The notes under the pieces: generated by a model
The model's input: the letters and a program-made list of their open reading frames with translations, nothing else
What the model was told of the DNA's origin: nothing
The model's database searches: none
Translations under genes and position numbers: made by a program
In this document: one piece after another, positions 17,978 to 27,096 of the stretch
How the letters are laid out: each line of letters opens with the position of its first letter
Numbering within the stretch: the first letter of the stretch is position 1
Assembly (NCBI GenBank): GCA_947498785.1
Contig: CANMLS010000017.1
Span: forward strand, 1 to 64,000
DNA from: an uncultured Aquimarina sp.
GTDB lineage: Bacteria > Bacteroidota > Bacteroidia > Flavobacteriales > Flavobacteriaceae
Direction of reading: 5' to 3'
Length of the DNA stretch: 64,000 nucleotides

Positions 17978-19234
17978 TTATGGATTAAAATCTATCGAAA
18001 TAGTCTCGCCATTTTGTTCTACAATATCATATGTTCTATTGAGTACATCTTGTACATAATCTTCATAATTGAAGTTGTTTTGGAGGTTGATCAAATTGGC
18101 ATCATTATTTTGAAATTTTGAAGTGTCTTCAAAATAGGTGGTAAAACCAGAAAGGCTTTCTGGGAGTATAGGCAGAGCAATGGTGTCTTCCGAAGTGTTA
18201 GGGAATACAATATGCCATTCTAAATCTTTACCAGCTTCGTTTACAATATTAGTATACATATTGGTGCATAAATAGTTGCCTGACACCTGTAACTGTAGGC
18301 TTTTTGCTGATGAAGTGTATTTGAAATCCCAATCAGGCTTTGTCACAGAGATTATTTCAGGAAATGTAGTTGATGTAATAGCTTTTATGTGGTTTATGTT
18401 TGGATATTCACCATTATAATTAATAAGATATCGATCAAAACCTGTGGGGATGTTTAAGAGTTCAGAAGAATGACCTTCAAGACTTACTCTATGATTATTT
18501 TCATATATGGCAATTGCATTTAGGTAGTATGAATCTGCTTCATCATCTACTATTACAGGAGTACTTGGTGCAATGATGAAATCCTCTATATTAATGGTTA
18601 TATCATCAATCTCTTTATAATTTTCAAGCCATTTATATGCAAAGATTACGGGATCTGTTGCATTAGGTTTATATCTTATTTTTAAGAAAAGCCTATCGGC
18701 AGAATTTTCTTTGTTGTAGTTGTTAATTCTTGTAATAGCTCCTGTCAAAGGGTCAACTTCATTAGTGCTGTCAGAAATATTTCTTAAGCCATTAATAAAA
18801 AAACTGTCGACACGTATTGTTCCTGTTAGGTTTAAGGTAAGTCTTAATAAACCATTTTGAGTAGCATTTCTATCTGGAGCAATACCTTTACTACTTACGG
18901 GTACATTTTTGATGGTTGAAAGACTTTTATAACTATCTGTTTCCAGTAAGGTTGTAAGCATAAAACTATTTGATGTATATCCTTTTGCTGTTAGCGTATA
19001 AATCCCTGGTATTTTATTGGTTTCTATACTGGTTAGCAGTTTCCCCTCTGCATCGTTGGCGATAATCATATTGGGTAAACTGTTTACACTAAGATTAGAG
19101 TAATCAAATGTTGCTAATATGATTTCTTGATTTGGATCTATTCCAGGATTGTCGTCATCATTAGAACACGACAAGAATGGACTAAATGATAAACAAAATA
19201 ATAAGGTGTATATAATGTATTTTGACTTCTTCAT
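17978..19234 (-). CDS. large lipoprotein of unknown function
   Basis: The 418-residue protein starts with a lipoprotein signal (SPFLSCSNDDD, lipid attachment at the Cys near residue 23), with the Ser-Asn-Asp-Asp run after the Cys that favours surface export in Bacteroidota. The rest alternates beta-rich stretches with Asn/Thr/Asp-rich loops and has no motif that I recognise. It starts 9 bases after the OmpA-like stop and so belongs to the same transcript. A structural or ligand-binding surface role is inferred only from location and context. Confidence 0.8.
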   Translation of the reverse strand: MKKSKYIIYTLLFCLSFSPFLSCSNDDDNPGIDPNQEIILATFDYSNLSVNSLPNMIIANDAEGKLLTSIETNKIPGIYTLTAKGYTSNSFMLTTLLETDSYKSLSTIKNVPVSSKGIAPDRNATQNGLLRLTLNLTGTIRVDSFFINGLRNISDSTNEVDPLTGAITRINNYNKENSADRLFLKIRYKPNATDPVIFAYKWLENYKEIDDITINIEDFIIAPSTPVIVDDEADSYYLNAIAIYENNHRVSLEGHSSELLNIPTGFDRYLINYNGEYPNINHIKAITSTTFPEIISVTKPDWDFKYTSSAKSLQLQVSGNYLCTNMYTNIVNEAGKDLEWHIVFPNTSEDTIALPILPESLSGFTTYFEDTSKFQNNDANLINLQNNFNYEDYVQDVLNRTYDIVEQNGETISIDFNP

Positions 19235-19243
19235 GAGTTAAGT

Positions 19244-20500
19244 TTAAAGTTTGATAAATTCGACTCTTCGGTTTTTTGCTTTTCCTTGTGCTGAGTTATT
19301 ATCGGCAACTGGATTTGCTTCCCCTTTTCCTTCTATTTGGATTCGACTAAAGCGTATATCATATTGCTCAACAAGCATCATTTTAACAGCCTTAGCCCTT
19401 TGTTCAGATAATGTTTTATTCGCTTCAGCATTTCCATCTGCATCTGTATGACCTATAATTTTTATTCGCATATCTGACACACTTTGTAAGGCCTTAGCAA
19501 CTTCTTTGATGACAGTTTCAGAGCCTCCAGTGATGGTAGCAGATCCTGTTTTAAAAAGAATTGCATTGGTAGATAATCGTCCTTCTGTAACAAGTTTACT
19601 TCGATTATCTTCTCTACTTTTAGCAATCTTGAAATTAGAAATGTATACTTCGTCTTTATCATGAGCATCTCTTAGCCCTTTAGTATGAATTTTGAATACA
19701 TTAGCCCCTTCTGGAACCAATCTTGGGACATCCACTATTTTGTTTTCGTCCATCCAAACCCGCATACGGGTTTTATTAATAGCGATAGCGACATGTGATT
19801 TTCCGTCTATTTGAGTACGATAGTCCTTGCCTATAGCATTGCGAATTTGACGTTGTCCATTTGCTACTTTTTCTACAACTCCTGGAGATTCTATAAATTG
19901 ACAAGGAGAAAGCTCTACCATACACCAATTTTTTGATCTTTGAAAACCAGTGTTATCTTCTATAAGAAGTCTAATCCAAGCTTGCGAACTGGTTTTTTTA
20001 TCCAATCCCTGAGTAAGAAGATCAAACTCGATCGTGTAATCCTCGGGTAAAGCTTCTTTGGTTGTAGGAACATATTTGGAATTACCACCCAAACGAAACC
20101 ATTTATTATTATTGATAATTACAATTTCGCCTGAGCCATTTGTGTCCCATTTGGCTGGGAAATCACCTTGAGGATCATTTGTGAAATTATCTTGAAAAAC
20201 AATAGTGTTACCAGTTACAAAATCTGAAACACGATTAATATTATACTCTTCTGAGCTTATGATTGGAGCTTTATCTTTTGTCTCTTTATGTTTTTTGTTT
20301 TTCTTATTTTTTCTTTTCTTTTTAAAAATTCCGTCAAGACCTTTATCGGTTTTTTTTTCTGTTTCTCGCTCTACACGTCTTTCTACAGTACGTTTTGCAG
20401 CTTCTTCAGCTTTTTTACTTAGCCGTTCTAATAATTGGGCATTACTTGTTGCAATGCCAAATAGTGCAACAAGAATGCAAAGTGTTTTTGTAGTGTTCAT
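19244..20500 (-). CDS. OmpA-family protein with lectin-like middle domain
   Basis: The 418-residue protein has a signal peptide (GIATSNAQ), a highly charged Lys/Glu/Arg-rich helix (residues 25-80), a beta-rich domain at about 95-290 that reads like a concanavalin/LamG-type sandwich (FQDNFTNDPQGDFPAKW), and a C-terminal OmpA/MotB peptidoglycan-binding domain. The last shows ILFKTGSATITGGSE, IIGHTDADG and NRRVEF. It should anchor to peptidoglycan from the outer membrane or periplasm. The charged N-terminal helix is unusual. It is the third gene of the operon, 33 bases after the 117-residue gene. Confidence 0.87.
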   Translation of the reverse strand: MNTTKTLCILVALFGIATSNAQLLERLSKKAEEAAKRTVERRVERETEKKTDKGLDGIFKKKRKNKKNKKHKETKDKAPIISSEEYNINRVSDFVTGNTIVFQDNFTNDPQGDFPAKWDTNGSGEIVIINNNKWFRLGGNSKYVPTTKEALPEDYTIEFDLLTQGLDKKTSSQAWIRLLIEDNTGFQRSKNWCMVELSPCQFIESPGVVEKVANGQRQIRNAIGKDYRTQIDGKSHVAIAINKTRMRVWMDENKIVDVPRLVPEGANVFKIHTKGLRDAHDKDEVYISNFKIAKSREDNRSKLVTEGRLSTNAILFKTGSATITGGSETVIKEVAKALQSVSDMRIKIIGHTDADGNAEANKTLSEQRAKAVKMMLVEQYDIRFSRIQIEGKGEANPVADNNSAQGKAKNRRVEFIKL

Positions 20501-20533
20501 CTTTTTTTGTTTTTTTATTTCCCTTAATTGTTC

Positions 20534-20887
20534 TTAATGATTTCGTTGTGCCTCCAATATTTTTTTTTCAATTGCTTTACCCAATGAATCTTTTTGCTTT
20601 TGAGTAAGTTCTTTAGCTTGTAGGTAATACATGTTTTTATATTCTAATTTTTGTGCCGTAGGGAGGTTCATTTTTTCTAGTAGTTCCAAAAAATTTATTG
20701 TTTTTCCATTAGGTTTTCCATCTAGGTTTTCTCCAAACAAACCTGATAATACATTTGTTTGCATATCCAAAAGGTTATCTTGCTTTAGATTATTCTTTTC
20801 TGTTTTGGTGGTTTTTGTTTGTTGAGCATTTGCTAATTGCATGATAAAAATCATCATGCTGATGACTAAAATTTGTGATGTTTTCAT
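20534..20887 (-). CDS. small secreted protein of unknown function
   Basis: The 117-residue product has a signal peptide (cleavage after MQLANAQ) and a soluble, Lys/Gln/Asn-rich mature part. The C-terminal 45 residues form a predicted helical hairpin (MNLPTAQKLEYKNMYYLQ, then LTQKQKDSLGKAIEKK) which vaguely recalls Spy/CpxP-type LTxxQ helices, but I do not recognise the family. It begins 5 bases after the small upstream ORF and precedes the OmpA-like gene. Confidence 0.75.
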   Translation of the reverse strand: MKTSQILVISMMIFIMQLANAQQTKTTKTEKNNLKQDNLLDMQTNVLSGLFGENLDGKPNGKTINFLELLEKMNLPTAQKLEYKNMYYLQAKELTQKQKDSLGKAIEKKILEAQRNH

Positions 20888-20892
20888 GTGTC

Positions 20893-21045
20893 TTATTTTT
20901 TAAATTTTACCTTCTTGATTACTTTGTTTTTATGTATAATTTTTAACGTGTAGGTCCCAGTTTCTAAATGATTGATATTTAGGTGTATATTGTAGTTAGA
21001 GATGTGATTTATGTTGCCTTTATAGTTTTTAGATTTCTTGTTCAT
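20893..21045 (-). CDS. candidate 50-residue ORF, possible sorting-domain relic
   Basis: This frame encodes 50 residues, very rich in Lys, Asn and Ile, and ends 5 bases before the ATG of the next gene, as expected for coupled genes. Its C-terminal half, LETGTYTLKIIHKNKVIKK, has the look of a type IX secretion type A C-terminal sorting domain (G-x-Y-x-x-K-I followed by basic strands). No signal peptide is present. It could therefore be a genuine small leader gene or the last piece of a decayed secreted protein. Only reading-frame and pattern evidence supports it. Confidence 0.45.
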   Translation of the reverse strand: MNKKSKNYKGNINHISNYNIHLNINHLETGTYTLKIIHKNKVIKKVKFKK

Positions 21046-21089
21046 ACAAACACGATCGATACATCAGGTTTGGGATTTAGATGTGATGG

Positions 21090-21097
21090 TAAAACTA
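21090..21097 (-). promoter_or_regulatory. possible -7 box of the envelope operon
   Basis: On the minus strand the bases read TAGTTTTA, one mismatch from TAnnTTTG. The -33 region would fall near 21117-21120, touching the direct repeat at 21119-21155, as expected for an activator-dependent promoter. Confidence 0.4.
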
Positions 21098-21118
21098 GAA
21101 TATGTAAAAGCAGAGGAT

Positions 21119-21155
21119 TATGAAGTATGTAACAAAGGCTATGAATTATGTAACA
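21119..21155. promoter_or_regulatory. direct-repeat operator, probable AraC-type binding site
   Basis: TATGAAGTATGTAACA at 21119-21134 recurs as TATGAATTATGTAACA at 21140-21155, with 15 of 16 bases identical. The period is 21 bp, two helical turns, which is the usual geometry for AraC-family HTH proteins. It lies between the hybrid regulator gene, which ends in an AraC domain, and the envelope operon, just upstream of a possible -33 region. Assignment to that regulator is inference. Confidence 0.65.
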
Positions 21156-21237
21156 TAGTCTGAATAGGGTGAATACCCCTTGTTTTTATAGAGATTTTAT
21201 AACATTATGTTTTGCCCAAAAAGAGAAATATTGAATG

Positions 21238-24048
21238 TTAATTGTCTTTTGTAGCGTACTCTGTTGGAGTACAAGCATACATTTCTTTAAAACATTTGGT
21301 AAAATAAGAATGATCATTAAAGCCTACGGCATAACCTACTTGAGATATATTGGTATCAGAGCTTTGAAGTAACTGAGCTGCCAGTTTGAGACGTTGAGAT
21401 CTTACAAACTCTGAGGAGGTAAGTCCTGTTAATGCTTTTAGTTTTCTGTGCAATTGCATGCGACTCATGCCTATAGCTTTGCTGAACTCTTCTACATTAA
21501 AAGAAGATTCTATAAGCTGTTTATCTAATACTTTTTGTACTTTATTCAAGAAGTGTTCATCAATCGGAGTAATCGCTATATCTTTCGGAGTTAAAATTAC
21601 TTCCTGGCTATAGCGTAATTGTAGTTTCTTTCTAATGGCTATAAGATTAGAAGCTTTTGTGGTAAGTATCTTTTGATTGAAGGGTTTTGTGATGTATTCA
21701 TCTGCTCCAATCTGTAATCCTGATAATTCATTTTCTTCACCAGCCTTGGCGGTTAGTAAAATAATAGGGATATGACTGGTGCGTTCATCATTTTTTAGCT
21801 CATTTGTGAGTTCTATACCATCTTTTTTGGGCATCATAATATCAGAAATGATAATATCAGGAATGTGTTGCAATGCTAATTCATAGCCTTCCAGGCCATC
21901 TTGTGCACCAATGATTTTATAATGATTTTTAAAAATTTCCTGTAGTAATCGGTTTAAATCTTTATTATCTTCAACAATTAATAGGATAGGAAGTTCTTCA
22001 TCTGTATGATTAGTATCGGTTTTGCCTGAAGAAGCATTAAGAGCTTCATAATGATTCTGATAAGGAGATGCATTATCTATATTAGTATTATCTTCTATAA
22101 CTTCTGCATTTTTTATTGATTTCTTATCCAGAGATATAGATAGATTAAAACTTGTCCATTCACTTAGTTTACTATCTACATTTATATTTCCTTCATGTAA
22201 TTTGATAAGTTCATTAACCAAAGCTAAGCCAACACCTGATCCTGATTGTTTGCTATGCGTTTGATAAAATCGTTTAAAAACTAATTGACGTTGTTCTTTG
22301 GTTAAACCATCACCTGTATTTTTTATATCGATAAAAAGTTTATTTTTCTTAATATGTGCATTAAATATAATGGATCCGTTCTCGGGAGTATATTTTATAG
22401 CGTTTGAAACTAAATTTGTTACAATTTTGTGCACAGCATCCCGGTCTAACCATCCTTCCTCTTCATGGTTATTAATATAGGTTAGGAAATTAATGTTTTT
22501 TAGGTCTGTGGCATATTCAAAATCTTTAATAACAGCATTTATTTGTTGCATAGGACGTACCTTTTGTAAGGATAAAGTCATGCTGCCAGCTTCAATTTTG
22601 GAAATGTCTAATAATTGATTGACAAGCTCAGAAATCCTATTACTATAATTTAATATCAATTCAAAATCAGAACGATCTTTATCCGTAAGATTTTTATCAT
22701 CTAATTTTTTTTGTATAGGGCCTGATATTAAGGTGAGTGGAGTTCTAAGTTCGTGAGATATATTTGAGAAAAAATGTGACTTTGCTTTATCTAATTGTAT
22801 GAGTTCTTTCTTTCGTTTTTTTTCATTTTCAAGATCATATTGACTCTTGATTCTTCTTTTATTAGTTATTTTATTATTATATGATACAATACCTGAAAAA
22901 ATTAAAATTTCAATAAAGACGGTGTTTAAAAAATATAAACTATTACCAGTAATTATGGTTGCTATATTTCCAATGATAAGCAAAAAACTACTTATAAGTA
23001 CAATTCTTGATATCAAATCTTTTCTCAAAGCGAATAGATATACGAAGACAATTAGTGCAGTACTACCAAAAACTATTCTAAATGTGAAGAAAATGCTGAT
23101 GCGATAGTTAAGGTGTGGATCAAATATGGATATGATTAAATTTATAATAGCAAAAAGAACAATGCTAGATAAAAAATACTTAGAAAATTTATATAGCCGC
23201 TTATGGACTATCTTAAAATCCAAGATTCCATAAACAAAATAAAAATAAAAAAATGAAGCTCCAATAATACTAAGTTGCCCTGCGTAATGAGCAAGCATAG
23301 GATGGATGCTGTTGGATAGAGAAAAAAGAAAGGGAATATTTAGAGCAAAAATTCCATTTACAAAAAATAAATAAATACTATAGTTTAGAAAGTTTCTATC
23401 TCTAGAAATAAAAAAACTTACAAGAAAAAGTAAGCAGGCAATTAACATGGCACCTGAATAAAACCGGAGGTAGTTAACCAAGGAAAATTCTCTGATGATA
23501 CCACCAACAATACTTTTATGATCAATAACTAAAATTCCGAAAGATTCTTTAATACTTTTTTTCCCCCCAATAGAGATTGGTTTTTTGTTAAAATAAAAAG
23601 GCTTAGAAAAGTCGATCAAATCTGTTGATAAACTAAGTGATGAAGCTTGTTCTATATCATAGGTAATCTTTCCTTTTTTTACATATGTTCCTCTTTCATA
23701 TTTTTTGTAGCCTATTTTTTTGAGCGGTATATAAAAGTCAGAAGCATCACTTACGTAGGTTAAAAAATATATTATTTTGGCATCTGTCTTAAGATCTATT
23801 TTAAATTTGTACCAATAAAACGCATTTGGTTTTGAATTTTTAAGTTCTAACACATCTATTGGTTTGAAACGTTGGTGTATAACCTGTTTGAAATTATTTT
23901 CTTTAGAATAGTCTTTGTATAAATAAACTCCTTCATTAGCAGTATAGATACTGTCTTTAATAGTAATTTCTATTGGGATAAGAGAAGTTTGTTGAGCAGT
24001 AGAATTTATTTGAAGTAATACAAAAATTAGAAGAAATAAATTTCTCAT
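21238..24048 (-). CDS. hybrid two-component regulator: 7TMR-DISM sensor, kinase, receiver, AraC HTH
   Basis: Starting at the ATG at 24048 (16 codons inside the longest frame, restoring the signal peptide MRNLFLLIFVLLQ) the protein has 936 residues. In order: a periplasmic 7TMR-DISMED2-like domain (about 25-175), seven membrane helices (195-390), a HisKA domain with H432 in SNISHELRTP, a HATPase domain with NLVSNAIKYT and GSGVGLALV, a receiver with D736 in IIISDIMMPKKDG, and an AraC HTH domain at the end (LAAQLLQSSDTNISQVGYAVG). It therefore senses a ligand outside and binds DNA inside in one chain. The neighbouring envelope operon is its likely target. Confidence 0.93.
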   Translation of the reverse strand: MRNLFLLIFVLLQINSTAQQTSLIPIEITIKDSIYTANEGVYLYKDYSKENNFKQVIHQRFKPIDVLELKNSKPNAFYWYKFKIDLKTDAKIIYFLTYVSDASDFYIPLKKIGYKKYERGTYVKKGKITYDIEQASSLSLSTDLIDFSKPFYFNKKPISIGGKKSIKESFGILVIDHKSIVGGIIREFSLVNYLRFYSGAMLIACLLFLVSFFISRDRNFLNYSIYLFFVNGIFALNIPFLFSLSNSIHPMLAHYAGQLSIIGASFFYFYFVYGILDFKIVHKRLYKFSKYFLSSIVLFAIINLIISIFDPHLNYRISIFFTFRIVFGSTALIVFVYLFALRKDLISRIVLISSFLLIIGNIATIITGNSLYFLNTVFIEILIFSGIVSYNNKITNKRRIKSQYDLENEKKRKKELIQLDKAKSHFFSNISHELRTPLTLISGPIQKKLDDKNLTDKDRSDFELILNYSNRISELVNQLLDISKIEAGSMTLSLQKVRPMQQINAVIKDFEYATDLKNINFLTYINNHEEEGWLDRDAVHKIVTNLVSNAIKYTPENGSIIFNAHIKKNKLFIDIKNTGDGLTKEQRQLVFKRFYQTHSKQSGSGVGLALVNELIKLHEGNINVDSKLSEWTSFNLSISLDKKSIKNAEVIEDNTNIDNASPYQNHYEALNASSGKTDTNHTDEELPILLIVEDNKDLNRLLQEIFKNHYKIIGAQDGLEGYELALQHIPDIIISDIMMPKKDGIELTNELKNDERTSHIPIILLTAKAGEENELSGLQIGADEYITKPFNQKILTTKASNLIAIRKKLQLRYSQEVILTPKDIAITPIDEHFLNKVQKVLDKQLIESSFNVEEFSKAIGMSRMQLHRKLKALTGLTSSEFVRSQRLKLAAQLLQSSDTNISQVGYAVGFNDHSYFTKCFKEMYACTPTEYATKDN

Positions 24049-24112
24049 GTTTTTAATTTGGCTTTTAAATATAGCAATTATAAATAAATCAAACACTTAT
24101 AGATGTAAGATG

Positions 24113-24132
24113 TGTAACCAATTGATGTTACA
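24113..24132. promoter_or_regulatory. TGTAAC palindrome upstream of the hybrid regulator
   Basis: TGTAAC (24113-24118) and GTTACA (24127-24132) form a perfect inverted repeat with an 8-base spacer, 65 bases upstream of the regulator ATG. Read on the regulator's coding strand it contains ATGTAACA, the core of the direct repeats at 21119-21155. The flanking 24049-24337 region otherwise holds only the divergent upstream regions of the regulator and the lyase gene. Confidence 0.55.
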
Positions 24133-24337
24133 TATTTTTTAAAAGCAAACTAAAAAATATGTAATTCTACAGATAAATATGTATGATCCGATATAAAAGG
24201 TTTAATCTTTTTTGATGACATAGTATTAATCCAGAAGGTTCATATATTGGGTTGCATTACTTTTAATAGTCTGGATTCTTAAAAATAGTCATACTTTTAT
24301 ACTCAGAATTGAATATTTTTTAGTTTGCTATTCTAAA

Positions 24338-25204
24338 ATGACAGAAAATGTAAAAATAATTGAATGCCCAAGAGATGCGATGCAGGGTATAAAAGAGTTT
24401 ATTCCTACCGAGAAAAAGGTTCAATATATTCAATCTTTATTAAGATGTGGTTTTGATACCATTGATTTTGGGAGTTTTGTATCTCCAAAAGCAATCCCCC
24501 AAATGGTGGATACAGCAGAGGTTCTGTCTAGGTTGGATCTTAGCGATACAAAAAGTAAACTATTGGCTATTATAGCAAATGTTAGAGGTGCAAATGATGC
24601 GGTACAACATGAAGCTATTGATTACCTAGGATACCCTTTTTCTATTTCTGAAAATTTCCAGATGCGTAATACACATAAAACTATTGCTGAATCTGTTACT
24701 ACGTTACAAGAAATACTCAATATCGCTGATAAAGCAAATAAGGAGGTCGTTGCGTATTTATCTATGGGATTTGGTAATCCATATGGAGATCCATGGGATG
24801 TAGATATAGTAGGTGAGTGGACAGAGAAACTTAGTAGAATGGGGGCAAAAATACTTTCTTTATCTGACACTGTGGGAACATCTACTCCCAAGATTATTGA
24901 ATATTTATTTTCGAATTTAATTCTCAAATATCCAGATATAGAATTTGGAGCACATTTGCATACTACTCCAACTACCTGGTTTGAAAAAGTAGATGCTGCC
25001 TATAAAGCAGGGTGTAGACGATTTGATGGAGCGATACAAGGATTTGGAGGATGTCCTATGGCAAAAGATGAATTAACAGGTAATATGCCTACCGAGCGTA
25101 TGGTTTCATATTTCACAACGGTAAAAGCAGATACTAATGTCAGACCGTTAAGTTTTGAGTCTTCTTATAACGAAGCAACAAAGATTTTTAGTATATATCA
25201 TTAA
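24338..25204 (+). CDS. hydroxymethylglutaryl-CoA lyase
   Basis: The 288-residue enzyme has the HMGL-like TIM barrel. It begins with the block IECPRDAMQGI, carrying the substrate-binding Arg-Asp, followed by FDTIDFGSFVSP. The metal-binding histidines are in FGAHLHTTP, and the signature with the catalytic cysteine is GFGGCPMAKDELTGN near residue 235. It cleaves HMG-CoA to acetyl-CoA and acetoacetate, the last step of leucine degradation, which fits the leucine-type dehydrogenase elsewhere in the window. The haem-binding gene starts 16 bases later. Confidence 0.94.
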   Translation: MTENVKIIECPRDAMQGIKEFIPTEKKVQYIQSLLRCGFDTIDFGSFVSPKAIPQMVDTAEVLSRLDLSDTKSKLLAIIANVRGANDAVQHEAIDYLGYPFSISENFQMRNTHKTIAESVTTLQEILNIADKANKEVVAYLSMGFGNPYGDPWDVDIVGEWTEKLSRMGAKILSLSDTVGTSTPKIIEYLFSNLILKYPDIEFGAHLHTTPTTWFEKVDAAYKAGCRRFDGAIQGFGGCPMAKDELTGNMPTERMVSYFTTVKADTNVRPLSFESSYNEATKIFSIYH

Positions 25205-25220
25205 ACAACGAATTTTTAGA

Positions 25221-25682
25221 ATGAAAAAAAGTACCAGAATTGTAGGTTTATTAGCGTTATTAGCATTAGTCATTATACAGTTCATCAGACCTGATAAGAA
25301 TGAGTCTGATTATGAATCGGCCGTAGCTTTTTTCGAAAAAGAGACTCAACCTAATGAAGAGGTAAAGTCGATATTAAGAAATAATTGCTATGACTGTCAT
25401 AGTAATCATACCATATACCCCTGGTATGCAGAAGTGGCTCCGGTGTCATATTGGTTATCAGATCATATTGAAGAAGGTAGAGAACATTTTGATGTTTCTG
25501 GCTGGGAGCAGTATTCTAATAAAAAGAAAGATCATAAATTAGAAGAACTGGTTGAGGAAGTTGAAGAAGGAGAAATGCCTCTTTCCTCGTATACCTGGCT
25601 TCATGGAAACATAAATGACGAAGAAAAGGAGATTCTAATTGATTGGGCTAATACATTAAGAGCTCAATATACTGCAGAATAA
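25221..25682 (+). CDS. membrane-anchored haem-binding-domain protein
   Basis: I start this gene at the ATG at 25221, giving 153 residues with an N-terminal membrane anchor (GLLALLALVIIQFIRP). The body matches the Haem_bd family: the haem-attachment motif CYDCH is in NNCYDCHSNHTIYPWY, and the region YWLSDHIEEGREHFDVSGW is typical. It is presumed to be a periplasm-facing c-type haem protein; its electron partner is unknown. It follows the HMG-CoA lyase gene after 16 bases and is probably cotranscribed. Confidence 0.88.
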   Translation: MKKSTRIVGLLALLALVIIQFIRPDKNESDYESAVAFFEKETQPNEEVKSILRNNCYDCHSNHTIYPWYAEVAPVSYWLSDHIEEGREHFDVSGWEQYSNKKKDHKLEELVEEVEEGEMPLSSYTWLHGNINDEEKEILIDWANTLRAQYTAE

Positions 25683-25719
25683 GAGTTTACATTAAGTAAA
25701 TGTTATTTCTTTAATTTTT

Positions 25720-25774
25720 ATTTAGATTTATTACAAATAAAGTTTGTCAATTCTTTTTTGATGAATATATTTGC
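25720..25774 (+). promoter_or_regulatory. promoter of the DUF4856 gene with possible Fur-like box
   Basis: TTTG at 25743-25746 and TATATTTGC at 25766-25774 fit the Bacteroidota -33 and -7 elements with a 19-base spacer, the best promoter in the window. Just upstream, ATTTAGATTTATTACAAAT (25720-25738) is an imperfect palindrome that could be a metal-regulator site; that part is speculative. Confidence 0.65.
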
Positions 25775-25814
25775 AAACTTATTAGTTATTGATATTAAGT
25801 CTAAATAAAAAGTG

Positions 25815-27071
25815 ATGAAAATTAAAAGTTTATTTAAAGTAGTGTGTTTGTCAGGAGTCGTTATATTAGGATCTTGTTCTTCAGATGATGATAGTACTCC
25901 ACCTGCTGATAATTCTGTAGTAGCTCCTGCTACTTATGTTTTTGAACGTAATGGTGAAAGTTCGATAAGTTTTGGAGGTCAAACAACACGTATAGCAATG
26001 GCCGAAGAAATTGTAAGCGCATTAAAAATCGAAACAAATACAGAAGCGACTTTGGACGCTATGTTTGCACATGTAGAAGGTGTAAATGATTTTTCTGATG
26101 CTGATTTAAATGGATCTGATAAAAGTGTAAGAAGTAAAACTGCAGCATCCAGAGACTATTTTTTTTCTAATACTACCGATGCAATTGCTATAAAAGAAAC
26201 ATTTGATGGTTGGATAAAAAGTCAGGTAGATGATGTGTTTACTAATTGGGGGACTACAGCTACACCTGGTGTTGCCGGAGTTATTCAAGAAGCAGGAGGA
26301 GGATCTGACAGATATGTAAATGCAAAAGGATTAGAATTAAATCAAGCATTTGCTAAAAGTTTGATAGGAGCTTTAATGACAGATCAAGCGCTAAATAATT
26401 ATTTAGGAACTGCTGTTTTGGATGAAGCTAGTAATGTAGAAAATAACAATAATGATGTAGTTGCAGATGGTAAGAACTACACAACAATGGAGCATAAATG
26501 GGATGAGGCATACGGGTATTTATTTGGAGCTGCTCCAGATGCTGCGAACCCATTAGCAAATATAGGTACTGGAAGTGATCAGAAAGGTGATGATTCGTTC
26601 TTGAGCAAATATTTGGATAGAGTAAATGATGATACCGATTTTACTGGTATTGCAAAAGAAATATTTGATGCTTTTAAATTAGGAAGAGCTGCCATAGTTG
26701 CAAAGAATTATGATGTTCGTGATGAACAAGCAGCTATTATTAGAGAAAAAATATCACAAGTAATTGCAGTGCGAGCTGTATACTATTTACAGCAAGGAAA
26801 AACAGCATTAGAAGCGCCTGCAGCTACAATTGATTATGCTAGTGCATTTCATGATTTATCCGAAGGATTTGGATTTATATACAGTTTACAGTTTACCAGA
26901 AAGCCTGATAGCAATGCACCTTATGTAACAAGATCAGAGGTTCAAGGATTGATAGATCAATTGATAGCAGGTACTAATGGACTTTGGGATGTTACTCCTG
27001 CAACGTTGCAATCTATTTCTGAGGCAATTGCTGCAAAATTTAGTTTTACTGTAGCACAAGCAGGTAGTTAA
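25815..27071 (+). CDS. DUF4856 lipoprotein, probable iron-acquisition component
   Basis: The gene is read from the ATG at 25815, one codon inside a GTG start. The protein of 418 residues has a lipoprotein signal (VILGSCSSDDD) and the DUF4856 domain through most of its length, with YVFERNGESSISFGGQTTR at its start and helical blocks such as MEHKWDEAYGYLFG. DUF4856 proteins commonly sit beside imelysin and TonB-dependent receptors in Flavobacteriia and are thought to bind metal or a metal complex at the surface. A terminator follows, so the gene is probably its own unit next to the imelysin operon. Confidence 0.9.
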   Translation: MKIKSLFKVVCLSGVVILGSCSSDDDSTPPADNSVVAPATYVFERNGESSISFGGQTTRIAMAEEIVSALKIETNTEATLDAMFAHVEGVNDFSDADLNGSDKSVRSKTAASRDYFFSNTTDAIAIKETFDGWIKSQVDDVFTNWGTTATPGVAGVIQEAGGGSDRYVNAKGLELNQAFAKSLIGALMTDQALNNYLGTAVLDEASNVENNNNDVVADGKNYTTMEHKWDEAYGYLFGAAPDAANPLANIGTGSDQKGDDSFLSKYLDRVNDDTDFTGIAKEIFDAFKLGRAAIVAKNYDVRDEQAAIIREKISQVIAVRAVYYLQQGKTALEAPAATIDYASAFHDLSEGFGFIYSLQFTRKPDSNAPYVTRSEVQGLIDQLIAGTNGLWDVTPATLQSISEAIAAKFSFTVAQAGS

Positions 27072-27096
27072 AACAGTAAACAATTTATAAAGTTTG

